Of a stretch of 64,000 bases of DNA, positions 1-8,000 are shown one piece after another. Position 1 is the stretch's first letter, and every line of letters starts with the position of its first letter. The stretch is taken from positions 744,001-808,000 of the forward strand of contig NZ_JAAIWM010000002.1 in NCBI RefSeq assembly GCF_011008845.1. The letters run 5' to 3'. The stretch comes from Bacillus mesophilus (GTDB lineage: Bacteria; Bacillota; Bacilli; Bacillales; SA4). Below the pieces are notes generated by a model. That model did not search any database and was not told where the DNA came from. It saw nothing but the letters and a program-made list of their open reading frames with translations. The position numbers were made by a program, and so were the translations under genes.

Positions 1-63
1 TCTATTTTTCAAAAATCTAGTAATATAATAGTGACATTATCTGTTTACATCCAAAAAAAATAG

Positions 64-92
64 GAAGCGCCTTTAGAAAACTAAGGCGCTAT
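64..92 (-). terminator. Rho-independent terminator of pspA
   Basis: On the minus strand the arms AGCGCCTT and AAGGCGCT form a hairpin just past the pspA stop codon. It is followed by a T-rich tract (TCCTATTTTTTTT), the usual form of an intrinsic terminator. Confidence 0.8.
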
Positions 93-100
93 AATTCAAC

Positions 101-769
101 CTATTCTTTACCAAGCTGTTTCTTTAGTGCAGATAATTCATCATCCACCCCGTTTTTATCCAAGGCTGCAAACTCATCATCCAAGCTCCTGCTTTTTGTT
201 GATAAATCCTCACTTGTCTCGGCTTCAGCTTCATATCTCATCACTTTTTCTTCCATTCTTTCAAAGCCTTTGCGAGAATCATCTCCACCAATACCAGACA
301 TTACACGATTCATTTTCGTTCTAGTTTTAACAGATTCAGCACGAGCTTTTAAGGTATCCTTCTTAAGCTTCATTTCATGATATTCCCGCTTCATTTCATC
401 TAGCTTTTCACGTAGAACATCGGCATCACTCTTCGCCCGCGTATAAGATTCCATAAAAGTTTCAGCCTGCTTGCTCTGTGACTTTTTATCTTCCAGTGCT
501 CTTCTGGCTAAATCTTCATTCCCCGCCTCTAACGCCTTAACTGCTTGTTCTTGACGTTTGTTGACTAGTGCCTCAGCATCATCTGCCTTCTTTTTAAGCA
601 TTTTCTCATTGGCGATCTGCTTTGCTACTGCTGCCTCTGCCTCTCTTATATCAGCTTCCATATCACGCATAAATTGATCAAGCATTTTCACTGGATCTTC
701 TGCTTTATCTAACATCGCATTTAATTCAGAATTAACAACAGTACCCATTCTCTTAAAAAATTGAAACAT
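101..769 (-). CDS. PspA/IM30 (LiaH-like) envelope-stress protein
   Basis: A PspA/IM30 family protein of 222 aa. Family members are peripheral membrane proteins that assemble on the inner face of the membrane and help keep it intact under stress. The sequence is almost entirely charged, alpha-helical coiled coil. It opens with MFQFFKRMG and continues with LDKAEDPVKMLDQFMRDME, the typical PspA N-terminal signature. I placed the start at the ATG at 769 because an AGGAGG site lies just before it; the longer reading frame begins inside the upstream gene. The DUF4178 gene lies 13 bp upstream, so the two are probably co-transcribed. B. subtilis has two paralogues, PspA and LiaH, and I cannot say which is the orthologue. 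Confidence 0.88.
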   Translation of the reverse strand: MFQFFKRMGTVVNSELNAMLDKAEDPVKMLDQFMRDMEADIREAEAAVAKQIANEKMLKKKADDAEALVNKRQEQAVKALEAGNEDLARRALEDKKSQSKQAETFMESYTRAKSDADVLREKLDEMKREYHEMKLKKDTLKARAESVKTRTKMNRVMSGIGGDDSRKGFERMEEKVMRYEAEAETSEDLSTKSRSLDDEFAALDKNGVDDELSALKKQLGKE

Positions 770-782
770 ATTATTTCCTCCT

Positions 783-1289
783 CTAGTTAGATGCAATAAT
801 CTTTAATTCATATTCCTCAATACTATATCCTTTGCTAACTTCTACCTCACCACCCCAAATTTCCACAGACAGAAAGGCTTCCTCTTCTTCGTCACAAAAG
901 CCAAAGTACTTACATGTTGCTCCATTTACATTTTGGCCTCTACCTATTCCAGATACTTGGGCTACCCCATGTTCATCTAAGTAGTACGTGGTTCCTTCAA
1001 AGGTGATTTCTTTTGGTATTGGTTCAGTGAGCTTTAATTTACATTTCTCATATATACCAAGTTCTAACTCATCATCCATTTCAACACTCAACCAAATCAC
1101 ACGGTCTGATGATTGAAGCTGATATGCATGCCACGTAAAGCCATGATCAGAATAGCTTAGTTTTCCGACAACCTGATAATCCTCTAATTCGTACGTAACA
1201 ATATCCTTCATTTGTAAATTAAAGACAGTTCGTTCCTCAACAACTGGGCGTTCTTCTTTCTTTGCAAACAATTTACGAAAAAAACTCAC
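783..1289 (-). CDS. DUF4178 domain protein paired with PspA
   Basis: A 168-aa soluble protein with no signal peptide or membrane segment. It starts MSFFRKLFAKKEERP and then forms a beta-rich domain (for example KDIVTYELEDYQVVGKLSYS and TYYLDEHGVAQVSG) that I recognise as DUF4178. Genes of this family are often found beside pspA-like genes. It lies immediately upstream of pspA in the same direction with a 13-bp gap, suggesting one operon and a role in the same envelope-stress response. The biochemical function is unknown; the assignment rests on the domain pattern and the neighbour. Confidence 0.75.
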   Translation of the reverse strand: MSFFRKLFAKKEERPVVEERTVFNLQMKDIVTYELEDYQVVGKLSYSDHGFTWHAYQLQSSDRVIWLSVEMDDELELGIYEKCKLKLTEPIPKEITFEGTTYYLDEHGVAQVSGIGRGQNVNGATCKYFGFCDEEEEAFLSVEIWGGEVEVSKGYSIEEYELKIIASN

Positions 1290-1385
1290 GACTCCACCTC
1301 AATTTTCCTCTTTTGGTTACGTCTCTCAGTAATACGAATCACTTCATAAATAGTTTCATGATTTTGTTAAATATTATAATTAAAG

Positions 1386-1414
1386 TTTACACTTTTTCCA
1401 AACATTGTTAAAGT
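1386..1414 (+). promoter_or_regulatory. Putative sigma-A promoter of the M24 peptidase gene
   Basis: TTTACA (1386-1391) and TAAAGT (1409-1414) are separated by 17 bp. The pair lies 40 bp before the start codon at 1454, in the gap between divergent genes. Both hexamers deviate from consensus, so this is a moderate call. Confidence 0.4.
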
Positions 1415-1453
1415 TAATGTACAAAACAGCTTATAAAGGAAGTGTCATAATTA

Positions 1454-2548
1454 ATGAAACAAAGACTTGAACAATTAGTAAATTGGATGAAATCTGAAGA
1501 AGTTCCCGTTAGCATGATTACTTCAAAGGCTAATGTATTCTATTTGAGTAAGTTTTATACAGATCCACACGAACGCTTAGTAGCCTTATTTGTATTTGCT
1601 GATCATGAACCTTTCCTTATCGCACCAAATATGGAAAAAGAGCAGGTAAAGGCTGCTGGCTGGGAATACGAAATTATCGGATATTCCGACACGGACAATC
1701 CATGGGCACTTGTAAAGGAAGCAGTTGAAAAAAGAACACAGGATCTTTCAAAGCTAGCACTAGAAAAAGAGCATGTAATATATGAACGTGTAGAAAAAAT
1801 AAACGAAGCCTTCAAATCCCCGAAGCTTGTGTCAGTAGAGGATAAGTTAAACGAACTTCGCCTCATTAAGGACGAGCAGGAAATTGCACTATTAAGAGAA
1901 GCTGGAAAGCTTGCTGATTATGGGGTAGAAGTTGGAGTTCATGCAATCAAAGAAGGTAAAACCGAACTAGAAATCCTTGCAACAATTGAGTATGAGTTAA
2001 AGAAAAAAGGAATTCTTGAAATGTCCTTTTCTACAATGGTGTTAACTGGAGAAAAGACAGCTGCGCCACACGGTAAACCAGGTTTAACGATGCTCCGAAG
2101 AGGAGATCTCATTTTATTTGACCTTGGAGTAGTCTATAAAGGGTATTGCTCTGACATCACTCGTACAGTTGCGCTTGGGGAAATCAACGACCAACAGCGA
2201 GAAATTTATGAGACTGTTTTACGAGCAGAAGTTGCTGCCTTGAGTATTTGTAAGCCTGGCGAACAAATTGGAAACATTGATAAAACAGCAAGAAGTATCA
2301 TTACAACCAAAGGATATGGTGACTATTTCACCCATCGTATTGGACATGGTCTAGGAATTAATGTCCATGAGTACCCATCGATGACTCATACAAATACAAG
2401 GTCCCTAAAGCCTGGTATGACATTTACTATTGAACCTGGAATCTACTTACCAGGGGTCGGCGGAGTCCGAATTGAAGATGATGTTCTCATTACTGAAAAT
2501 GGTTATGAAACGTTTACTTCTTATCCGAAGGATCTGCAAATCTTATAG
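1454..2548 (+). CDS. M24 family Xaa-Pro peptidase
   Basis: A cytoplasmic metallopeptidase of the aminopeptidase P/prolidase type, which removes residues next to proline from short peptides. It has 364 aa, the usual length. The N-terminal creatinase-like domain covers about residues 1-125 and the pita-bread catalytic domain about 130-364. The metal ligands are visible in order: two aspartates in LFDLGVVYKGYCSDITRT, the histidine in HRIGHGLGINVHEYPS, and glutamates in TIEPGIYLPG and GGVRIEDDV. The start is the ATG at 1454 after AAAGGAAG. It is transcribed alone, away from pspA, and ends in a strong terminator. B. subtilis has several paralogues (YkvY, YqhT), so I give no symbol. Confidence 0.9.
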   Translation: MKQRLEQLVNWMKSEEVPVSMITSKANVFYLSKFYTDPHERLVALFVFADHEPFLIAPNMEKEQVKAAGWEYEIIGYSDTDNPWALVKEAVEKRTQDLSKLALEKEHVIYERVEKINEAFKSPKLVSVEDKLNELRLIKDEQEIALLREAGKLADYGVEVGVHAIKEGKTELEILATIEYELKKKGILEMSFSTMVLTGEKTAAPHGKPGLTMLRRGDLILFDLGVVYKGYCSDITRTVALGEINDQQREIYETVLRAEVAALSICKPGEQIGNIDKTARSIITTKGYGDYFTHRIGHGLGINVHEYPSMTHTNTRSLKPGMTFTIEPGIYLPGVGGVRIEDDVLITENGYETFTSYPKDLQIL

Positions 2549-2564
2549 TTCATAGCTTGGGTTT

Positions 2565-2595
2565 AACTGGCGATTGATGATCGCCAGTTTTTTTA
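2565..2595 (+). terminator. Rho-independent terminator of the M24 peptidase gene
   Basis: The perfect arms AACTGGCGAT (2565-2574) and ATCGCCAGTT (2580-2589) are followed directly by a run of T. Confidence 0.9.
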
Positions 2596-2639
2596 TTGAA
2601 GGATTATGAAGGGGTTACTAGCATGGGTTTTTTCCAATA

Positions 2640-2761
2640 TTTGTCGTTTCATTGATAAAATTCGAAAAGTGTTAGATAAATTGGAGATTTCGTTGAAAAA
2701 TCGAAAAAATTGTTATATAACTTGAGAATTTCGTTGATATATCCAAAACTATCACTGATCA
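2640..2761. repeat. Degenerate tandem array with period near 20-21 bp
   Basis: About six units can be aligned on the core (G/A)TTGATA followed by an AT-rich tail such as AATTCGAAAA. The central TT (or CT) of the cores falls near 2652, 2672, 2693, 2713, 2734 and 2755, so the spacing alternates between 20 and 21 bp. Units differ from each other, but two forms seem to alternate: TTTCGTTGA and GTTATATAA-like. There is no open reading frame and no CRISPR-like constant repeat. The array fills the gap between two convergent genes, just beyond the M24 terminator. Confidence 0.6.
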
Positions 2762-2805
2762 CACTCTTTTTAGAGCACTAACGCCCCCCAATAAGCCTTA
2801 CTACA

Positions 2806-2886
2806 TAATAAAAAAGGACCTTCTACAATGAACTTCCTCCTAATCGTTATAACAATGGAGTCGTTCATATATAAAAGATCCTTTAC
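2806..2886 (-). terminator. Terminator-like long hairpin downstream of ald
   Basis: On the minus strand AAAGGATC near the ald stop pairs with GGTCCTTT (one G-T wobble), with an inner pair ATGAAC/GTTCAT. A T6 run follows. The long imperfect stem ending in a U tract fits an intrinsic terminator for ald. Confidence 0.6.
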
Positions 2887-2892
2887 TAACTC

Positions 2893-4014
2893 TTATAAGT
2901 ACATTAAGGTCTCACGTGCATCTGCATACTGTAACTCATGAGATTCAGCAACTGCCTTATATGTAACAAAACCGTTTAAAGTGTTAATTCCTTTTAATAA
3001 TGCTTCGTTTTCTAGGCATGCCTGCTTGTACCCTTTGTTTGCAATCTGTACAGCATAGGGAACAGTTACATTTGTAAGTGCCATTGTAGACGTACGAGGA
3101 ACCGCACCTGGCATATTAGCTACCGCATAATGTAATACTCCATGCTTTTCATAGGTAGGGGCATCATGTGTTGTAATACGATCTGTTGTTTCGAAAATAC
3201 CACCTTGGTCGATTGCAATATCAACTACAACAGAACCTGGTCTCATCGTTTTAATCATTTCCTCAGATACAAGCTTTGGAGCCTTAGCACCTGGAATTAA
3301 AACTGCTCCAATTACTAAATCAGAACTCGCAATCTCTTCTGCAAGGTTTAATGGATTAGACATTAATGTTGTGACATCCGTCCCAAAAATATCATCAAGC
3401 TGACGTAAACGATCAGGATTAACATCTAGTATTGATACATGCGCACCTAGACCGATTGCTACCTTAGCAGCATTTGTTCCTGCTACGCCGCCTCCAATAA
3501 CTGTTACTTTGCCTCGGTGAACTCCTGGAACTCCCCCAAGTAATATTCCCATTCCGCCCTTTGGCTTCTCTAAGAACTGAGCACCAATTTGTGAAGACAT
3601 TCTTCCTGCAACTTCACTCATTGGAGTTAGTAATGGAAGTGATCCATTTGGTAATTGGACAGTTTCATATGCAATTCCAACTACTTTATTATCGATTAAA
3701 GCCTTTGTTAATTCTGGCTCAGGTGCTAAATGTAAGTATGTAAATAAGATTAAGCCTTCTCTGAAGTGACGGTATTCACTTGGAAGTGGTTCTTTTACCT
3801 TCATCACCATTTCCATCGACCATGCTTCTTCAGCAGAATCAACGATTTTTGCGCCAGCTTCTATGTACTGTTCGTTTGTAAATCCTGAACCGATTCCTGC
3901 ATGGTCCTCAATGAACACATCATGTCCAAATTTAACAAGGTTTACAACCCCAGCAGGTGTCATAGCAACACGATTCTCATTGTTTTTGATCTCTTTTGGT
4001 ACCCCAATACGCAT
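2893..4014 (-). CDS. ald: Alanine dehydrogenase
   Basis: Catalyses the reversible NAD-dependent oxidative deamination of L-alanine to pyruvate and ammonia, needed for growth on alanine and for normal sporulation in B. subtilis. At 373 aa it has the usual length. It starts [17 protein letters not shown], the family N-terminus. The expected catalytic residues are Lys74 (in MKVKEP) and His95 (in [10 protein letters not shown]). The NAD-binding Rossmann motif [14 protein letters not shown] lies near residue 175. A strong AGGAGG precedes the ATG. It is a single gene with its own terminator. A CcpA-operator-like sequence lies 19-32 bp upstream of the start (4033-4046). Confidence 0.97.
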   Translation of the reverse strand: MRIGVPKEIKNNENRVAMTPAGVVNLVKFGHDVFIEDHAGIGSGFTNEQYIEAGAKIVDSAEEAWSMEMVMKVKEPLPSEYRHFREGLILFTYLHLAPEPELTKALIDNKVVGIAYETVQLPNGSLPLLTPMSEVAGRMSSQIGAQFLEKPKGGMGILLGGVPGVHRGKVTVIGGGVAGTNAAKVAIGLGAHVSILDVNPDRLRQLDDIFGTDVTTLMSNPLNLAEEIASSDLVIGAVLIPGAKAPKLVSEEMIKTMRPGSVVVDIAIDQGGIFETTDRITTHDAPTYEKHGVLHYAVANMPGAVPRTSTMALTNVTVPYAVQIANKGYKQACLENEALLKGINTLNGFVTYKAVAESHELQYADARETLMYL

Positions 4015-4032
4015 TTAACATTCCTCCTACTA

Positions 4033-4046
4033 AAATAACGCTTACA
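4033..4046 (-). promoter_or_regulatory. Candidate cre (CcpA operator) in the ald leader
   Basis: The minus strand reads TGTAAGCGTTATTT. It matches the cre consensus TGWAANCGNTNWCA at all but the last two bases. It lies between the probable promoter and the ald ribosome-binding site, where a bound repressor could block transcription. Confidence 0.4.
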
Positions 4047-4095
4047 CAAACCGTATTAACTATAACATCAAACGATAATTTGTGGAATAAAAATT

Positions 4096-4470
4096 CTACT
4101 TTTCCTTTTCCCAATGCCACGTATAGAGCTTTTCATCTTGATCGATCCATCTCACAACAAAATGGTCCATCTCTGTATAACCTTGTTTTACTAACGTAGC
4201 TTTTATTTCCTGAACATCAGTTTTTGCTGATATTCCTAACTGATGATACAAATTGGCAACCTTCTGTTCTGCCTCTTTTCCTTTTATAACAGTAGATCCC
4301 TTTTCCCATTCATAATGGGAAGGATTCTCGAATTCATATTCTACCTCTTCACCATTTTGAGAAATGGTCACTTTAAATAATTGACTATTCGTGTAGTCAG
4401 CAGCCAAAGCTTGTGATCCAGTTAGTGGAAGCTGCAATAGAACAAATACAAAAATCAATAATATTCTCAT
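4096..4470 (-). CDS. Small exported protein of unknown function
   Basis: A 124-aa protein with a clear Sec signal peptide. It has a short charged start (MR), a hydrophobic core ILLIFVFVLLQLPLTG and a likely cleavage site after SQALA or ALAA. The remaining ~100 residues are acidic and beta-rich (for example LFKVTISQNGEEVEYEFENP) and end in WIDQDEKLYTWHWEKEK. There is no cysteine for lipid attachment and no membrane segment other than the signal, so it is probably released or cell-wall-associated. It is transcribed in the same direction as ald. I do not recognise the family. Confidence 0.7.
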   Translation of the reverse strand: MRILLIFVFVLLQLPLTGSQALAADYTNSQLFKVTISQNGEEVEYEFENPSHYEWEKGSTVIKGKEAEQKVANLYHQLGISAKTDVQEIKATLVKQGYTEMDHFVVRWIDQDEKLYTWHWEKEK

Positions 4471-4546
4471 AGAATCACCTCATTACTAGGATGATTAAAA
4501 AATGGAGAATATATTCAGTCAATATAGAAAAATATGGATTGTCCTA

Positions 4547-5308
4547 TTAACGATAGCGGTTGATTACATCTACCCCACCTGTTATTTCAATAATGGAACC
4601 TGTCATCATATCTGAATTTTCATCACATAAGAACTCAATCATTCTGGCGATATCTTCACCCGTACCTGATCTTCCAATTGGTGCATTGTTTCCTGAATGG
4701 TTTCTTGCATACTCAATGGATGCTTCCTTCATTTCACCTAAAATATCACCTGGACAAACCATGTTAGCCGTTATTCCATGTTCCGCCTCTTCGAACGCAA
4801 TCGTTTTTGTTAAAGATACAAGACCAACCTTTGCGGCGCTAAAAGCTGATCGATAAATCCAGCCTGGTGCAGTATCCGCTCCCTGAAAGCCGTAGGTAAT
4901 GATTCGGCCGAACTTATTTTCTCTCATCGTTGGAACAATTAGTTTTAGGAGATGGAAAACAGAACTTAGGTTTCCTTCAATCATTTCGTACCATTCTTCA
5001 TTACTATAATCAATCAACTTTTTCCGTTCAAATATATAAGGCCCCGCATTATTTATTAGGATATCAATAGGTCCAACAGTTTCGGTCGCCTCATGAACCA
5101 TCCTCTTAATATCCTCTTCCTTTGTGATATCCCCTTGTATAAACAAAAGTTGATTAGAATAGGGTTGTAAAAGCTCAGTTAATGTTTCAACTGCTTTGTG
5201 ATCTTGACGGTAATTGACTGTAACAGAATAGCCTTTTTTAACAAGTGTCTCAGTGACTTTACGACCGATGCCCTTGGAACCAGCCGTTATAAAAACATGC
5301 TTTGGCAT
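4547..5308 (-). CDS. Short-chain dehydrogenase/reductase (YtkK/FabG-like)
   Basis: A 253-aa NAD(P)-dependent oxidoreductase of the classical SDR family. The cofactor motif TAGSKGIGRKV (TGxxxGIG type) is near the N-terminus, NNAG follows at about residue 87, and the catalytic tyrosine/lysine appear to be in YRSAFSAAKVGL. The expected YxxxK tyrosine is therefore replaced: the residues read S-A-F-S-A-A-K, with Ser/Phe where Tyr usually stands, while the lysine remains. PGDILGEM replaces the common PG(F/W)xxT. It resembles B. subtilis YtkK, also located in this region. The substrate is unknown and the altered active site makes it worth checking whether it is a conventional reductase. Confidence 0.85.
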   Translation of the reverse strand: MPKHVFITAGSKGIGRKVTETLVKKGYSVTVNYRQDHKAVETLTELLQPYSNQLLFIQGDITKEEDIKRMVHEATETVGPIDILINNAGPYIFERKKLIDYSNEEWYEMIEGNLSSVFHLLKLIVPTMRENKFGRIITYGFQGADTAPGWIYRSAFSAAKVGLVSLTKTIAFEEAEHGITANMVCPGDILGEMKEASIEYARNHSGNNAPIGRSGTGEDIARMIEFLCDENSDMMTGSIIEITGGVDVINRYR

Positions 5309-5394
5309 TTAAGATCTCCTCCATAACTTTTTCATCAATCTTTTCCTTATATAATGTAAAATAGCAGTAGGTCACCGCAAAGGAGAAACAACAT

Positions 5395-6780
5395 ATGAGT
5401 ACTGCAGCTACTAAAAAGAAACAAGAACTAATTGAACGGTTTGGTCTAGATCCCGTTCCAAAAGAACTTCGAACTTCAAAATGGATTGACTATACATTTA
5501 TTCAAATTGCTTTTTCAGTTAATGCTGGTAATTTCTTAGTCCCTGCAATGGCTGTAATAGAGGGAGGACTATCATTTCAATATGCAGTCCTTAGCACAAT
5601 ACTAGGTGCATCTCTTGCATTTTTCTTTGTTGCATGGCTAAGTCTGCCTGGAGCCACACACGGTATACCGTCCCAATTCGCCATTCGATCAATTATTGGG
5701 ATAAAGGGTGCACGCTTTGCTGCTTCTCCCATTAGGACCATCACTTCTCTATACTGGTTTGCCGTCCAAACTATAGGCGGGTCTTTTGTAATAAGTGAGC
5801 TGTCTTATCGTTTATTTTCCATTGAGATTCCTTTTCTACTAATCTCTATCTCCTTAGCAGCCATCATGACTTTATTAGCGTTAATTGGGTTTGATGCCAT
5901 TAAAAAGGCAACTAAATTTTTCATCCCCATACTATTTATTGGTCAAGGAATCATTTTATACCTTTACATTACTACAGATACAATTGAAAAAACATTTTTT
6001 AGCATCGTGGCAGAACCACAAGCTTTTTCATCTTTAAACTTCTTATTCTTTGCAAGCCTTGCATTTATACAATATATTTCAGGAGTAAGCTCTTCTGCAG
6101 ACATTGCAAGATATGCTAAATCGGAGCGTCACTCCTTTTATGGATTATTAGGCGGTAATATCATAGGGTTTTCTATGGCTGCCCTCTTGGCTGCGTATTC
6201 AGCTAGTGCGTTTAATCATATTAATCCGTTTGTTTCTGCCACTCAACTAACAGATTCCTATTTATTGATATCCTTAATAACCATTTCAGCTTTATTTTCA
6301 ATGGTATCGATCAATATGAGTAATGCGTATACCGGTGCTTTTAGCTTACTAAACAGTATCCCAAATCTTGGTCGTGTTAGAAGCGCATTGGTTTTTGGGG
6401 GAATTGCCATTATTATGAGTTGCTTCCCTACAGTGGTTACAGAGGCCAAACAGTTCATCTCACTGCTAGGCGGTTTTGTTATTCCTTTATCTGCAGTTAT
6501 TGTTACAGACTTTATTCTTTTTAAGAAAAATCAAATTAGTATAAAAGATTTGGAGAGAATTATAAATCCACCTCTTTTCCAATTTAATTATTCGGCATTT
6601 ACGACCATCCTTATTGGTATGATTAGCTATTTCATTATTTCCGATCACTACTCACCAGGTTTTTGTGCATTTGCCATAAGTGTGATTGTATACTTCGGTT
6701 GTGAAAGATGGCGGTTATGGAGAAAGAAGGAAAAACCTGAGCAGCAGCAGAAAGAGCAAAAGCAAGAATTATCATTATAA
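5395..6780 (+). CDS. NCS1-family purine/cytosine permease
   Basis: A 461-aa integral membrane transporter with about twelve hydrophobic segments. The pattern is that of the NCS1 family, which moves nucleobases, allantoin, thiamine or related compounds with a proton or sodium ion. Supporting features are the amphipathic N-terminus with VPKELRTSKW, then IQIAFSVNAGNFLVP in the first membrane segment, and ISGVSSSADIARYA in the middle. The C-terminus is a Q/E/K-rich cytoplasmic tail. The gene is divergent from the SDR gene and stands alone. The substrate cannot be read from the sequence. Confidence 0.88.
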   Translation: MSTAATKKKQELIERFGLDPVPKELRTSKWIDYTFIQIAFSVNAGNFLVPAMAVIEGGLSFQYAVLSTILGASLAFFFVAWLSLPGATHGIPSQFAIRSIIGIKGARFAASPIRTITSLYWFAVQTIGGSFVISELSYRLFSIEIPFLLISISLAAIMTLLALIGFDAIKKATKFFIPILFIGQGIILYLYITTDTIEKTFFSIVAEPQAFSSLNFLFFASLAFIQYISGVSSSADIARYAKSERHSFYGLLGGNIIGFSMAALLAAYSASAFNHINPFVSATQLTDSYLLISLITISALFSMVSINMSNAYTGAFSLLNSIPNLGRVRSALVFGGIAIIMSCFPTVVTEAKQFISLLGGFVIPLSAVIVTDFILFKKNQISIKDLERIINPPLFQFNYSAFTTILIGMISYFIISDHYSPGFCAFAISVIVYFGCERWRLWRKKEKPEQQQKEQKQELSL

Positions 6781-6784
6781 CGAA

Positions 6785-6816
6785 GGAAGGCATCGCTATT
6801 ACAGCTGATGCCTTCC
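6785..6816. terminator. Hairpin between convergent genes
   Basis: GGAAGGCATC (6785-6794) and GATGCCTTCC (6807-6816) form a perfect 10-bp stem between the permease stop and the stop of the small minus-strand ORF. There is no immediate U tract on either strand, so efficient termination is uncertain. Confidence 0.5.
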
Positions 6817-6821
6817 AATGA

Positions 6822-6977
6822 CTATTCTCGTTTTTCATGCTGAGGGTCATTTTCCTGCGTTACAGTATAATCGTAACCACTCTGATAGGAATCTGTTAGC
6901 TGCTCTAAGATTTCCTTTTCTCCTACCTCATCATAATAAAACTGAAATGAAGAATCCTGCTGATCTTTCTTGATCAT
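6822..6977 (-). CDS. Small acidic protein, 51 aa, unknown function
   Basis: The frame from the ATG at 6977 to TAG at 6822 encodes 51 aa. It begins MIKKDQQDSSFQFYYDEVGE and ends in DPQHEKRE. A good ribosome-binding site (AAGAGGTGATT) precedes the start. The product is hydrophilic and acidic with no membrane segment or cysteine. The hairpin at 6785-6816 follows the stop. I do not recognise the family; the ribosome-binding site and clean frame support a real gene. Confidence 0.55.
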   Translation of the reverse strand: MIKKDQQDSSFQFYYDEVGEKEILEQLTDSYQSGYDYTVTQENDPQHEKRE

Positions 6978-7110
6978 ACAATCACCTCTTTTCTTGTTTA
7001 TTGTTTAACGATGGGTGATTTCATATTCTCTTGATAAAAAAATGGGTGAGGTTAGAAACAAAATAAAAAATTGTGTACAATGAAGGTATAGATTGTTGGG
7101 GGAATGTGTG

Positions 7111-7425
7111 ATGGATAACTTTTTTTCGTTTAATGAGCGTCTTGGAATTTCAATTCCTGATCTTCAAAAATCATGGGATGTTTATACTCATGAAGAACAG
7201 CAGGAAATCTTGGTAACATGGGAAAAGATTCGGGGGCGTATTCCAGACCGAATTGCAGAACTAGAAAATGAAATTAATCATAAACAATCAGAACTTGATA
7301 ACGAAGGTGATTTTCCCAGGTCTTGTAGACTTAACTCTGAAATCTCAGACTTAGCCTCCATCATTAATGATCTATGGCTATGGTATCGAACCAATCAAGA
7401 TGTTTCAACGAAAGTTCATATGTAA
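7111..7425 (+). CDS. Conserved-looking cytoplasmic protein, 104 aa, unknown
   Basis: I place the start at the ATG at 7111 (MDNFFSFNERLG), 8 bp after GGGGGA; an in-frame TTG further upstream has no such site. The product is 104 aa, mainly helical, with a central IAELENEINHKQSELDNE that looks like a short coiled coil. It has no signal peptide or membrane helix. It is a single gene ending in a strong bidirectional terminator shared with moaB. I do not recognise the family. Confidence 0.65.
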   Translation: MDNFFSFNERLGISIPDLQKSWDVYTHEEQQEILVTWEKIRGRIPDRIAELENEINHKQSELDNEGDFPRSCRLNSEISDLASIINDLWLWYRTNQDVSTKVHM

Positions 7426-7432
7426 ACGCAAC

Positions 7433-7466
7433 AAAAGCATCGTCCAACATTAGACGATGCTTCTTT
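7433..7466. terminator. Bidirectional terminator between the 104-aa gene and moaB
   Basis: AAGCATCGTC (7435-7444) pairs perfectly with GACGATGCTT (7453-7462). A T-rich run follows on the plus strand and TTTTG on the minus strand. Confidence 0.85.
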
Positions 7467-7467
7467 T

Positions 7468-7974
7468 CTACTTCCTTATCTCTCTTAACACATGGGGTAG
7501 CTCTGGAATAATCAACTTTTCCATAGCTAACTTCACCGCTCCGGTTGAACCTGGCATAGAGAAAACAGCAGTTGTACCGGTAACACCTGCAATAGCTCTA
7601 GACATAATAGCAGCAGACCCGATATCCTCCGTATAACTTAGCATTCTAAACAATTCACCAAATCCAACAATCTCTTTTTCAATAAGTTCTTGGACGGTCT
7701 CAATGGTAATATCTCGCTTAGAAATACCAGTTCCTCCATTTGTAAGAACTACATCAATGTCTGGATCTTCAAATCCATTTAAGATCTCACTCTCAATTTC
7801 GGATGGTTCGTCCTTAACAATTACATAGTTTGTTACTTTATGATTGGCTCGTTCTAAGTAATCAATGATTGCTTTCCCGCTTTTATCTGTTTCTTTCGTT
7901 CTCGTATCACTAACAGTTATAATCTTACAGCTAACACTTTTCGGAGCTTCTGCTTTATGCTCTTCTACACTCAT
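7468..7974 (-). CDS. moaB: Molybdenum cofactor biosynthesis protein MoaB
   Basis: A 168-aa MoaB/Mog-fold protein. Mog homologues adenylylate molybdopterin before molybdenum insertion; the exact role of the Bacillus MoaB form is less certain. Family signatures are present: ITVSDTRTKETDKSG near the N-terminus, VVLTNGGTGISKRDITIE in the middle and FSMPGSTGAVKLAM near the C-terminus. The remaining mo-genes are not in this window. It lies just downstream of ackA in the same direction, with its start 26 bp after the ackA stop, the same arrangement as in B. subtilis. Confidence 0.93.
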   Translation of the reverse strand: MSVEEHKAEAPKSVSCKIITVSDTRTKETDKSGKAIIDYLERANHKVTNYVIVKDEPSEIESEILNGFEDPDIDVVLTNGGTGISKRDITIETVQELIEKEIVGFGELFRMLSYTEDIGSAAIMSRAIAGVTGTTAVFSMPGSTGAVKLAMEKLIIPELPHVLREIRK

Positions 7975-8000
7975 AATTTGAGCCTCTCCTTTGTACCATT

